NCBI GenBank assembly: GCA_963714205.1
Contig: CAVQNQ010000002.1
Span: forward strand, 372,001 to 436,000
Reading direction: 5' to 3'
Source: CAVQNQ01 sp963714205
GTDB lineage: Bacteria > Acidobacteriota > Terriglobia > Bryobacterales > Bryobacteraceae
Length of the DNA stretch: 64,000 nucleotides
Below the pieces are notes generated by a model. That model saw nothing but the letters and a program-made list of their open reading frames with translations. It did no database searches and was not told the origin of the DNA. The position numbers and the translations under genes were made by a program. Shown here piece after piece: positions 1 to 7,950 of the stretch (its first letter is position 1; each line of letters starts with the position of its first letter).

Positions 1-1149
1 GCCGCGCGCCGGACCGCCATCGCCGCGGGCGCACCGGTGGTGCCCGGCACCGATCATGCCGCGACCGTCGAGGACGTGCGGGCGTTCGCGCGCGCGCATG
101 GATTTCCCGTCCTGCTCAAGGCCGTGGCGGGGGGTGGCGGCAAAGGCATGCGCCGCGTGGATACCGAAAGCGAGTTGGAATCGGCCTTCCGCAACGCCTC
201 GAGCGAGGCCGGGCGGGCATTTCGCGATCCCGCCATTTACGTCGAGAAGCTCGTCGAAAATCCCCGGCATATCGAGATTCAGGTGATCGGCGACCGCCAT
301 GGCAACATGGTGCATTTGGGCGAGCGCGAGTGTTCCATCCAGCGGCGCCACCAGAAGGTGATGGAGGAGTGCCCCTCCCCGCTGGTGGTGCTTCATCCCG
401 AGATGCGGCAGAGCATGGGAGAGGCCGCCATACGTGCCGCCGCGGCAGCGGGCTACTACAATGCCGGCACCGTGGAGTTCCTGGTGGATTGCCAGCGCCG
501 CTTCTATTTCCTGGAAATGAACACGCGGCTGCAGGTGGAGCACCCCGTCACCGAGCTGGTCACCGGCCTGGACTTGGTGAAAATGCAAATCGAGATCGCC
601 GCCGGCGCGCGCCTGCACCTGCGGCAGGAGCAGATCGAATGGCGCGGCGCGGCCATCGAGTGCCGCATCTACGCCGAGGACCCTTACAACGATTTCCTCC
701 CTTTCCCCGGCAAAATCACGCGCCTGGAGCGGCCGCTGGGACCGGGCGTGCGCATCGATGGCTGCATGTACGCGGGCTGGACCGTTCCCATGGAATACGA
801 CCCCCTGCTAGCCAAGCTGGCCGTCTGGGCGGTGCGGCGCGAAGAAGCCACCGACCGCATGATCCGCGCACTGGGCGAGTATGACGTGGGCGGCATCCGC
901 ACCAACATCGGCTTCTTCCGCCAGATCCTGGAGGATGCCGGTTTCCGCGCGGGCCAGCTTCACACCGGTTTCATCGAGGAGTTCTTCGCGCGCCATCGGC
1001 CGCCCCTGCCGGGACGCGACCGGGCCGAAGTAGCCGCGCTGGCCGCCGCTCTGCACACCCTGGCGCGCAATGGCAACCGCGCGGAGCCGCGTACCGCGGC
1101 GAGCCCGGACCCTTGGCTGGCCGCCGGAAGGAGCGACTTGCTGCGATGA
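1..1149 (+). CDS. Biotin carboxylase subunit of an acyl-CoA carboxylase (5' end missing)
   Basis: Biotin carboxylase carboxylates biotin on a carrier protein using ATP and bicarbonate. The reading frame is open from base 1, so the N-terminal domain lies outside the window and 382 residues remain. The ATP-grasp glycine loop (AGGGGKGM) and the catalytic stretch EMNTRLQVEHPVTE are visible, followed by the biotin carboxylase C-terminal domain (CRIYAEDP, then the DPLLAKL region). The tail after about residue 330 is longer than in stand-alone AccC and resembles the linker of propionyl/methylcrotonyl-CoA carboxylase alpha chains. In those proteins the biotin domain is fused; here it is the next gene, overlapping by 4 bases (ATGA). 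No carboxyltransferase gene is in view, so the acyl-CoA substrate cannot be assigned. Confidence 0.93.
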   Translation, partial: AARRTAIAAGAPVVPGTDHAATVEDVRAFARAHGFPVLLKAVAGGGGKGMRRVDTESELESAFRNASSEAGRAFRDPAIYVEKLVENPRHIEIQVIGDRHGNMVHLGERECSIQRRHQKVMEECPSPLVVLHPEMRQSMGEAAIRAAAAAGYYNAGTVEFLVDCQRRFYFLEMNTRLQVEHPVTELVTGLDLVKMQIEIAAGARLHLRQEQIEWRGAAIECRIYAEDPYNDFLPFPGKITRLERPLGPGVRIDGCMYAGWTVPMEYDPLLAKLAVWAVRREEATDRMIRALGEYDVGGIRTNIGFFRQILEDAGFRAGQLHTGFIEEFFARHRPPLPGRDRAEVAALAAALHTLARNGNRAEPRTAASPDPWLAAGRSDLLR

Positions 1150-1643
1150 AGCTCCAGGTAAACATCAACGGCATCGACGAGACCATCGAGATCCTCGCGC
1201 CGGCGCCCGACTGCCGCTTCCGCCTGGGCCAGGATGCCGAGCGTGGCGCCGAGGTCCAGGTGCCCGAGCCGGGAGTCTACTCCGTGCTGATGGGGGGCCG
1301 CAGCTACGATGCGCGGGTGGAGGAGCATCCGAGCGGGCTGGTCGTAGCTCTTGAGGGCTATCGTTTCGAAGTGGCCGTGCGCGATCCGCGCCGCCTCTCG
1401 CGCGGGGCCGCGCGCCGCGGCGAGCAGACCATCGAGAGCATCGCCGCGCCTATGCCCGGCAAGGTGGTGCGCGTGCTGGTATCTCCCGGCGATCCAGTGG
1501 AGACGGGCCAGGGACTGGTGGTGGTGGAAGCCATGAAAATGCAGAACGAAATGAAGTCTCCACGCGCCGGGAGGGTGCTTTCCGTGGCCGCCCGGGAAGG
1601 CGCCACGGTGACCGCCGGCGAGGTGCTGGCTACGGTGGAGTAG
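1146..1643 (+). CDS. Biotin carboxyl carrier protein
   Basis: This 165-residue protein carries the biotin that the upstream carboxylase charges. The C-terminal 75 residues form a biotinyl-lipoyl domain with the canonical EAMKMQNEM biotinylation site, where the lysine takes biotin. The N-terminal half (residues 1-85) is a beta-rich region like the BT linker of propionyl/methylcrotonyl-CoA carboxylase alpha subunits. The ATG at 1146 overlaps the stop of the carboxylase, which points to translational coupling; the frame is open further upstream to 1113, but that would run into the carboxylase. The two genes look like a split version of a normally single alpha chain. Confidence 0.93.
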   Translation: MKLQVNINGIDETIEILAPAPDCRFRLGQDAERGAEVQVPEPGVYSVLMGGRSYDARVEEHPSGLVVALEGYRFEVAVRDPRRLSRGAARRGEQTIESIAAPMPGKVVRVLVSPGDPVETGQGLVVVEAMKMQNEMKSPRAGRVLSVAAREGATVTAGEVLATVE

Positions 1644-1747
1644 CGGACGCCGGCACCCCCGCGCGCTCCGGATCTGAAATACGTAACCTGAAGCCGCTCG
1701 CCACAGTCTAACTGTTGTACACAGCGGCAGTGCTTCAGGTCACAATA

Positions 1748-2230
1748 GTGTTGCGAGCAGTGTTGGTTGGTCTACTGGTGTGCGCCGCCGCGCGCGCCCA
1801 GGACCGGCTGGTTCCGCTCACGGTGTGTGAGATCGTGCACGATCTGAGCGCCAGCCAGGGAAAGTCAGTGGCAGTTCTGGGCCGCTACTCCTTCCGGGAA
1901 TTCGGGAGCTGGGTTGGAGAGCAGACGTGTGAACCCGCCGAACCCGCCGCCGGCGCCGCGCCGCCGCAGCTCTGGTTGGTGGAAGACCCCGTCGGTGGGC
2001 CCCGCCCCCCCGAACATTTCGAGATGGACGCCACCGCGGTGCACCACAAAATTGTGGAGATCGCCCGTCATACCTCGCTCGGCAAGTTCCGCTTCGGTAC
2101 TCCGGATTACGACCGCTGGGCGGTCATTTACGGTCGCGTGGAGCCGCGCAAAACGGAAGATAAGAAGGGCGTCGCCAACCTGGTTATCCGCGGCAGCGGG
2201 GTCATCGTCTTCGTGAGAGCCGATCAGTAG
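1748..2230 (+). CDS. Small exported protein of unknown function
   Basis: I do not recognise a family. The N-terminus is a good signal peptide (LRAVLVGLLVCAAARAQ), cleaved after ARA or AQ, so the product should be exported. The rest is about 140 residues with two cysteines, one early (VCEIV) and one near mature residue 50 (EQTCEP), that could pair. The start is uncertain: the GTG at 1748 gives a compact signal peptide, but the frame runs back to a TTG at 1715. It sits alone between the carboxylase pair and the convergent regulator gene, with only 9 bases to the latter's stop. Confidence 0.6.
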   Translation: MLRAVLVGLLVCAAARAQDRLVPLTVCEIVHDLSASQGKSVAVLGRYSFREFGSWVGEQTCEPAEPAAGAAPPQLWLVEDPVGGPRPPEHFEMDATAVHHKIVEIARHTSLGKFRFGTPDYDRWAVIYGRVEPRKTEDKKGVANLVIRGSGVIVFVRADQ

Positions 2231-2239
2231 AACCACGGG

Positions 2240-3154
2240 CTACTTCTCCCCTGTTCCCAGAACCGTTTCCAGATAAGGCGCTTCCTGCTCTTTGTGTACG
2301 ACGGCGATCTCCACGTTGTGGAAGCCGGCGTTTTTCATATAGCGTTCCAGTTCCGGCTCCGTGAACCCCAGCCACAGATCGGCGTACATCTCGCGCGCCT
2401 CCTCGAAGTGATGGCGGTTGAGATCCAAAATCGCAATGCGGCCGCCGGGCTTGAGGATGCGAAATGCCTCCGCCACCGCCCGCTCGGGGTGAATGGCATG
2501 GTGCAGCGCCTGGCTCAAAAAGGCCAGGTCCACCGTGCCGCCGCGGATGGGAACATCCTCCAGATCGCCCAGGCGGTATTCCAGGTTCGAGATGCCGTGC
2601 TTGCGCGCCAGCTCCGAGCCGAATTCCACCATCTTTTCGGCATTGTCGATGGCGATCACCTTCTTGGCCCGCTGCGCCATCAGTTGAGAGATGGTGCCTT
2701 CGCCCGCGCCGAGGTCGGCGATCACCAGGGGCGGCATCAGCTTGAGGAGCGCTTCGGCTATGCCCTTCCAGGAACGGCCCGGCACGTACTGGCGGCCGAA
2801 CTTGCCCGCCAGTTCGTCGAAGTACTGTCGCATGCGGTCCTGGCGCCGCCGCAAGGCCAGGCGCAGAGCCTGGCGATCGGGATCCACCTCGGGGACCTCG
2901 CCGGCCGCCTGTCGCAGCACATTCATCAGCGCGGCGGGGGCCGTCAGCCGGTAGAAGGCGTTCTTACCCGTGCGCCGGGCGTCTACCAGGCCGGCCTGCT
3001 TCAACTGCGCCAGGTGCGTGGAGATCTGGCTCTGCCCCTGCGAGAGGATCTCCTGAAGCTCGGAAACCGACAGTTCTTCCTGCTCGAGCAGGAGCAGGAT
3101 GCGGAGCCGGTTGGCGTCGGCGGCCAGCCGCACCGATTTTAGGATTGACGCCAT
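2240..3154 (-). CDS. ArsR-family regulator fused to a SAM methyltransferase fold, SahR-like
   Basis: This 304-residue protein has two parts. Residues 1-90 are an ArsR-type winged helix (LSVSELQEILSQGQSQISTH is the recognition region). Residues 110-300 are a class I methyltransferase fold with the SAM motif DLGAGEG at 147-153 and a later ILKPGGRI strand. It is transcribed divergently from S-adenosylhomocysteinase, with 57 bases between start codons and a perfect palindrome between them. In Proteobacteria, SahR has the same two-domain plan, senses S-adenosylhomocysteine and represses ahcY, metK and related genes. I infer the same role here from architecture and placement. It could instead be one of the many ArsR-methyltransferases of unknown function, but the neighbourhood argues against that. 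Confidence 0.85.
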   Translation of the reverse strand: MASILKSVRLAADANRLRILLLLEQEELSVSELQEILSQGQSQISTHLAQLKQAGLVDARRTGKNAFYRLTAPAALMNVLRQAAGEVPEVDPDRQALRLALRRRQDRMRQYFDELAGKFGRQYVPGRSWKGIAEALLKLMPPLVIADLGAGEGTISQLMAQRAKKVIAIDNAEKMVEFGSELARKHGISNLEYRLGDLEDVPIRGGTVDLAFLSQALHHAIHPERAVAEAFRILKPGGRIAILDLNRHHFEEAREMYADLWLGFTEPELERYMKNAGFHNVEIAVVHKEQEAPYLETVLGTGEK

Positions 3155-3174
3155 GTTTTGAATGAGACTAATAT
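3145..3174 (+). promoter_or_regulatory. Candidate sigma-70 promoter for ahcY-metK
   Basis: TTGACG (3145-3150) and TAATAT (3169-3174) are separated by 18 bases and would start transcription near 3181. The -35 box lies inside the first codons of the divergent regulator gene. The predicted start falls within the palindrome at 3179-3198, the arrangement expected of a repressed promoter. It was found by eye only. Confidence 0.4.
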
Positions 3175-3178
3175 CAAT

Positions 3179-3198
3179 GTATCAAGATTTCTTGATAC
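3179..3198. promoter_or_regulatory. Palindromic operator between the SahR-like regulator and ahcY
   Basis: GTATCAAG and CTTGATAC are perfect inverted repeats of 8 bases around an ATTT spacer. The element sits 13 bases before the ahcY ATG at 3212, over or just after the predicted transcription start. ArsR proteins bind such two-fold symmetric sites as dimers. The adjacent divergent ArsR/methyltransferase gene is the obvious candidate ligand-responsive binder; that pairing is an inference. Confidence 0.7.
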
Positions 3199-3211
3199 GA
3201 GAGGATCGAAT

Positions 3212-4639
3212 ATGGGCATTGCAACGCTGACCGCCGCGGGCGCCGATTTCAAAGTGGCCGATCTAACGCTCGCCGAGTGGGGCCGCAAGGAAATCTCGGT
3301 CTCCGAATTCGAGATGCCGGGCCTCATGGCGATACGCCGCAAGTACGCCCAGGAGAGGCCGCTCGAGGGCGTGCGCGTCAGCGGCTCGCTGCACATGACC
3401 ATTCAGACCGCCGTGCTCATCGAGACGCTCCGCGATCTGGGCGCTTCGGTCCGCTGGGCGAGCTGCAACATCTTCTCCACCCAGGACCATGCCGCGGCCG
3501 CCATCGCCGCCGCCGGCGTGCCGGTCTTCGCGTGGAAGGGCGAATCTCTCGAAGAGTACTGGTGGTGCACTTACCAGGCGCTCAGCCACCCCGATGGCCA
3601 AGGGCCGCAGCTTGTGGTGGACGATGGCGGCGATGCCACCCTCCTCATCCACAAGGGCTACGAACTCGAGCAGGGCAGCGGCTGGGTGAACACGGATTCG
3701 GCCAGCCACGAAGAGAAGGTCATCAAAGATCTGCTCAAACGCATCCATGCGGAGGACCCGCGGCGCTGGAGCCGCATCGTGAGCGAGTGGCGCGGCGTCT
3801 CCGAAGAGACCACCACAGGCGTGCACCGCCTTTACAAGATGCAGGAGGCCGGGCAACTGCTGGTGCCGGCCATCAATGTCAACGACTCGGTCACCAAATC
3901 GAAATTCGACAATCTCTACGGCTGCCGCGAATCGCTGGCCGACGGTATCAAGCGCGCCACCGACGTGATGGTGGCCGGCAAGGTGGCGGTGGTGTGCGGC
4001 TACGGCGACGTGGGCAAGGGATCGTCGCACTCGCTGCGCGGGATGGGCGCGCGCGTGGTGGTGACCGAGATCGATCCCATCAACGCGCTGCAGGCGGCCA
4101 TGGAGGGCTTCGAGGTTACCACCGTCGAAGACACGCTGGGGCGCGGCGACATCTACGTGACCTGCACGGGCAACTGCGAAATCATCACGCTGGAGCACAT
4201 GGAGCGAATGAAGGACCAGGCCATCGTCTGCAACATCGGCCATTTCGACAACGAGATCCAGATGGATCGCCTGAACGGCTCCGCCGCCACCAAGACCAAC
4301 ATCAAGCCGCAGGTGGACATGTACACCTTCCCGGACGGCCACGCCATCTTCATTCTGGCCGAGGGGCGCCTGGTGAACCTGGGATGCGCCACCGGACATC
4401 CCAGCTTCGTGATGAGCAACAGCTTCTCCAACCAGACGCTGGCGCAGATCGATCTCTGGAAGAATCGCGACGCCTACAAGCCGGGCGTGTACACCCTGCC
4501 CAAGAGGCTGGACGAGGAAGTGGCGCGCCTGCACCTGGAAAAGATCGGCGTCAAGCTCACCAGCCTGACGCCCAAGCAGGCGGCTTATCTGGGCGTGCCC
4601 ATCGAAGGACCTTACAAACCGAACCATTACCGGTACTGA
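3212..4639 (+). CDS. ahcY: Adenosylhomocysteinase (S-adenosyl-L-homocysteine hydrolase)
   Basis: It hydrolyses S-adenosylhomocysteine to adenosine and homocysteine, relieving product inhibition of methyltransferases; the enzyme is a cytosolic NAD-dependent tetramer. The substrate-site block SCNIFSTQDHAAAAIA and the NAD-binding block GKVAVVCGYGDVGKGS are both present, and the C-terminus ends in the family's KPNHYRY. At 475 residues it is the longer form with the inserted segment near residues 130-170, common in Proteobacteria and other bacteria. The ATG at 3212 follows GAGAGGA by a normal distance; a longer frame from a TTG at 3158 would translate through the operator and is rejected. metK follows 56 bases downstream, so the two probably form a methyl-cycle operon. 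Confidence 0.97.
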   Translation: MGIATLTAAGADFKVADLTLAEWGRKEISVSEFEMPGLMAIRRKYAQERPLEGVRVSGSLHMTIQTAVLIETLRDLGASVRWASCNIFSTQDHAAAAIAAAGVPVFAWKGESLEEYWWCTYQALSHPDGQGPQLVVDDGGDATLLIHKGYELEQGSGWVNTDSASHEEKVIKDLLKRIHAEDPRRWSRIVSEWRGVSEETTTGVHRLYKMQEAGQLLVPAINVNDSVTKSKFDNLYGCRESLADGIKRATDVMVAGKVAVVCGYGDVGKGSSHSLRGMGARVVVTEIDPINALQAAMEGFEVTTVEDTLGRGDIYVTCTGNCEIITLEHMERMKDQAIVCNIGHFDNEIQMDRLNGSAATKTNIKPQVDMYTFPDGHAIFILAEGRLVNLGCATGHPSFVMSNSFSNQTLAQIDLWKNRDAYKPGVYTLPKRLDEEVARLHLEKIGVKLTSLTPKQAAYLGVPIEGPYKPNHYRY

Positions 4640-4695
4640 GCGGCCGTAGGCGCCGCCGCGTGATAAATTAGCGACTAGCAGCCGCGGGAGGACAC

Positions 4696-5865
4696 TTGGC
4701 AGATACGCAACGTTATCTTTTCACATCCGAATCCGTTACGGAGGGCCATCCGGATAAGATTGCGGACCAGATCTCGGACGCCGTGCTGGATGCGGTGCTG
4801 GCGGACGATCCCACCGGCCGGGTGGCATGCGAAGTCCTGGTGACCACCGGCACCTGCATCGTGGCCGGCGAAATCACCACCCGTACTTACGTGGACGTTC
4901 CGCGGATCGCGCGCGGCACCATCGATTACGTGGGCTACAACGACGCGGATTATGGATTCGATTCGCACACCTGCGGCGTGCACAACCTGATTCAATCGCA
5001 GTCGCCCGATATTTCGATGGGGGTGGACACCGGCGGCGCCGGCGACCAGGGAATGATGTTCGGCTTCGCCTGCGACGAAACCGCCGAGCTGATGCCGCTT
5101 CCCATCATGATGGCTCACAAGCTGGTGCGGCGGCTTTCCGAGGCGCGCCGCGAGGGCATCCTGGATTTCCTGAGGCCCGATGGCAAGAGCCAGGTCAGCG
5201 TGGAGTATGTGGGCAACACGCCCAAGCGGATCGAGGCGGTGGTGATCTCGACCCAGCATTGTCCCGATATCTCCATCGAGGAGCTGCGTACGCAGGTGAA
5301 GAAGCACATCATCGATGCCGTGGTACCCTCTGCGATGGTGGATTCCCAGACGAGGTATCACATCAACCCGACGGGCCGCTTCGTAGTGGGCGGGCCGCAC
5401 GGCGACACCGGCCTCACCGGGCGCAAGATCATCGTGGACACCTACGGCGGAATGGGCCGGCACGGCGGCGGGGCATTCTCCGGCAAGGACCCCACCAAGG
5501 TGGACCGCTCGGCGTGCTACATGGCGCGCTATATCGCCAAGAACATCGTGGCCTCGAAGCTAGCCAGCCGCTGCGAAGTGCAGATCGCCTACGCCATCGG
5601 CGTGGCGGAGCCGGTCTCAGTTTCGGTGAACACGTTCGGAACCGGCGCGATTGCCGACGAGCGCTTCACCGGCCTGGTCCGCGACACATTTAATCTGACT
5701 CCGCGCGGCATCATCGATCAACTGAAGCTGCGGCGCCCGATTTACCGCAAGACCGCCGCGTTCGGCCATTTCGGCCGCACGGAAGACACCTTCACGTGGG
5801 AAGCCACCGACAAAGCCGAGGCGCTGAAAGATTGCGCCGCGGCGGCTCAGGCAGCGGCGAAGTGA
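4696..5865 (+). CDS. metK: S-adenosylmethionine synthetase
   Basis: It makes S-adenosylmethionine from methionine and ATP. The 389 residues show the three-domain family with SESVTEGHPDKIADQ near the N-terminus (the ATP-site histidine and aspartate), GAGDQGMMFGFAC in the middle and GGGAFSGKDPTKVDRS later. The start is a TTG at 4696 behind a strong GGGAGGA site; no ATG or GTG fits upstream. It lies directly after ahcY, so one transcript would make both the enzyme that forms SAM and the enzyme that removes its demethylated product. It converges on the chemoreceptor gene with only 18 bases between stops. Confidence 0.97.
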   Translation: MADTQRYLFTSESVTEGHPDKIADQISDAVLDAVLADDPTGRVACEVLVTTGTCIVAGEITTRTYVDVPRIARGTIDYVGYNDADYGFDSHTCGVHNLIQSQSPDISMGVDTGGAGDQGMMFGFACDETAELMPLPIMMAHKLVRRLSEARREGILDFLRPDGKSQVSVEYVGNTPKRIEAVVISTQHCPDISIEELRTQVKKHIIDAVVPSAMVDSQTRYHINPTGRFVVGGPHGDTGLTGRKIIVDTYGGMGRHGGGAFSGKDPTKVDRSACYMARYIAKNIVASKLASRCEVQIAYAIGVAEPVSVSVNTFGTGAIADERFTGLVRDTFNLTPRGIIDQLKLRRPIYRKTAAFGHFGRTEDTFTWEATDKAEALKDCAAAAQAAAK

Positions 5866-5883
5866 AATAAGACGGGGTTGAGC

Positions 5884-7602
5884 CTAGCCGCCGCTCACCA
5901 TGGAGGCCAGGTTCTCCACAATCTCCTGCAGCGCCTTCGATTGCGTGTTCAGTTCCTCGGCCGCCGAAGCGCCTTCCTCGGCCTGGGCCGCTGTGCTCTG
6001 GGTCACCTGGCTCATCTGTACGATCGTTGTGTTCATCTGAGCGATGCCGCGTGCCTGCTCTTCGGAGGCGACGCGAATCTGGTCGGTCTCCACCTTCACG
6101 GTTTCGGCAGCTCCAATGGTAGCTGCCACCGTCTTCTGCATGGCTTCGAGCTTTTCCCGGCTCTGCCGGGATTTTATGAGCGACTCCTCGATCAACGCGG
6201 CGGTTTCGCGGGCAGCATTGGCGGAGCGGTGCGCGAGATTCCGAACCTCGTCGGCAACCACCGCGAAGCCCATCCCGGACTCTCCGGCGCGGGCCGCTTC
6301 CACCGCCGCGTTCAGCGCCAGAATATTGGTCTGGAATGCGATCTCGTCGATTATCTTGATGACCTTCGATACCTTTTCGCTCGACGCGCCCACATCCGCG
6401 ACGGTGGCCGCCAGTTCCTTCTGCGCGGAACCGAGCGAGTTGACGATCGGAATAGCTTCAGTCATCAATTGCGCGGCTCTTCTGGACCGTTCGTTGTTTT
6501 GCCGGGTGATCGAGCCGATCTCCTCGGCGGTCGCGGACGTCTCCTGGATCGACGCGGCCTGCTCGGAGGCGCCCTGCGCCAGCGAATGGCTGGCGCCGGA
6601 GATCTGGGATGAGGCGGCGAAGAATTGCCGCGCGGCGCGTTCGAGGTCGGCGACCACGCCGCCAATCCGCCGCGAGACCCGGCCGGTCAGATACGTCACC
6701 GCCGAGACCGTCCCCGCCAGCGACAAGAAGCCGAATAGCATCAGGTAGAACTGGATGGTTTGCACACCCGTGAGAAGCTCCTTCTCCGGGACAACCGCCG
6801 CTATGGTCCAGGGCTTCTCTCGCGCGCGCTTGAAATGCGCGGCCTCGGCCGATCCCTCGAAAACATAGCTCAACGATCCGCTGCCCCGGCTCAGCATCTC
6901 ACGGCCGAACTCCGTATCGCCGACATTAAAGGACATGATCTTGCCGCGGTCGGGATGAGCCACCATGATTCCCGAACCATCGAACATGCACAAGTAGCCG
7001 GTCTCGCGAATGCGGTACTGGCTGACAAAGCTGTTCGAGAACTCCGACAGCTCAAGGGACGTGCCCAGCATGCCGATGAGGCGATCTCCTTTCCGGATCG
7101 GCGCCGTCACCAACGCCACCGGCCTCCCGGAGGCCGGCGATTTCATGACGTCTCCCGTCCACACTTCGCCCCGCCGCGCATGCTCGACATTTACCCGGTA
7201 GCCTTCGATGGCCATCAAATCGACCCCTTTGGATTTCCCCCCGATGGCGTCGAGAAACAGCTCCCCATTCGCATCCGCCAGAAAAACATTCTCGTAAAAC
7301 GGCGACCGGTCGTGAATTCGTACCAGAGCCTGTTCGGCTTCGGGCAGCTTATGCCCCGAGCAGGCGGCGGCAAACGGCCCCAATTCGGCTAGATTGACGG
7401 CGTCGCGCGCCCGGCTGCCGAGCCATAGATCCAGCTCTTCGGCAGTCTTGCCCACGATGCGATCCAGCTCTTCGCCGGTTTGTTCCTTGAGGACCCGGGA
7501 CGACACGAGATAGATACCCAACATCAGCGCCAGGCTGGAGGCGATCACAACCGCGGAGGTCCATACCGCGAATTCGGCGCGAAGAGAGAGCGTTTGCGTC
7601 AC
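5884..7602 (-). CDS. Methyl-accepting chemotaxis protein with a Cache-type sensor domain
   Basis: This 572-residue inner-membrane chemoreceptor has a transmembrane helix at about 15-35, a periplasmic region of about 235 residues resembling a double Cache domain (ending with GYLCMFDGSGIMVAHPD), and a second membrane helix at about 275-298. A short HAMP-like linker and a long signalling coiled coil follow. The conserved hairpin tip (DEIAFQTNILALNAAVEAAR) is clear, so it should couple to CheA/CheW. No C-terminal CheR-binding pentapeptide is visible; it ends ENLASMVSGG. No other che genes are in the window, so it is an orphan receptor. Cache domains usually bind small organic acids or amino acids, but the ligand cannot be read from sequence. 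Confidence 0.93.
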   Translation of the reverse strand: MTQTLSLRAEFAVWTSAVVIASSLALMLGIYLVSSRVLKEQTGEELDRIVGKTAEELDLWLGSRARDAVNLAELGPFAAACSGHKLPEAEQALVRIHDRSPFYENVFLADANGELFLDAIGGKSKGVDLMAIEGYRVNVEHARRGEVWTGDVMKSPASGRPVALVTAPIRKGDRLIGMLGTSLELSEFSNSFVSQYRIRETGYLCMFDGSGIMVAHPDRGKIMSFNVGDTEFGREMLSRGSGSLSYVFEGSAEAAHFKRAREKPWTIAAVVPEKELLTGVQTIQFYLMLFGFLSLAGTVSAVTYLTGRVSRRIGGVVADLERAARQFFAASSQISGASHSLAQGASEQAASIQETSATAEEIGSITRQNNERSRRAAQLMTEAIPIVNSLGSAQKELAATVADVGASSEKVSKVIKIIDEIAFQTNILALNAAVEAARAGESGMGFAVVADEVRNLAHRSANAARETAALIEESLIKSRQSREKLEAMQKTVAATIGAAETVKVETDQIRVASEEQARGIAQMNTTIVQMSQVTQSTAAQAEEGASAAEELNTQSKALQEIVENLASMVSGG

Positions 7603-7663
7603 GTATCCCTAATCGGCCGAAATCGGCGGAATGTTTAGTGCCCGCTCGCGGGGGCGGGCCTGC

Positions 7664-7936
7664 TTACAGAAAAGCCATGCTTTTGATGCCCGAGATATCG
7701 AACCGCTTGCGGCAGCGCAGGTTTTTGCAGGCCACCTTATCGTCCAAAAGGACCATGTAGCTTTGGGCCTTCTGAAACTTGGCCCGGTCGCGCTCGTCGG
7801 CGCCGGGGGGAAGACGGTCCTTCTTCTTCTTTACCGCCCATCGCAGCTCGTAGCTCTCGCGGCTGTGGCAGTACGGGCAGTTCAGCTCCGCCGGCCGGGT
7901 GGTTTGGGTGTCGGTGTAATATGCTCGTTCGTCCAT
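7664..7936 (-). CDS. Small zinc-ribbon protein of unknown function
   Basis: The 90-residue protein has two cysteine pairs, NCPYCHS near residue 20 and ACKNLRCRKRF near residue 70. Such an arrangement can hold one zinc ion as a zinc ribbon. Between them is a basic, charged stretch. It contains nothing enzymatic. It lies between the chemoreceptor and citrate synthase on the same strand, 14 bases after the citrate synthase stop, and could be co-transcribed with it. A role in binding nucleic acid or protein is possible but not shown by the sequence. Confidence 0.65.
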   Translation of the reverse strand: MDERAYYTDTQTTRPAELNCPYCHSRESYELRWAVKKKKDRLPPGADERDRAKFQKAQSYMVLLDDKVACKNLRCRKRFDISGIKSMAFL

Positions 7937-7950
7937 GTTCGGCGGGAGCG

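Noticed and set aside
3263..4627. A 454-residue minus-strand frame opposite ahcY
   Set aside because: It is antisense to a well-conserved enzyme, histidine-rich and without family features; a high-GC shadow.
3155..4695. A SAM or SAH riboswitch before ahcY or metK
   Set aside because: Only 57 and 56 bases precede these genes, and I see no conserved riboswitch core; the palindrome and regulator explain control better.
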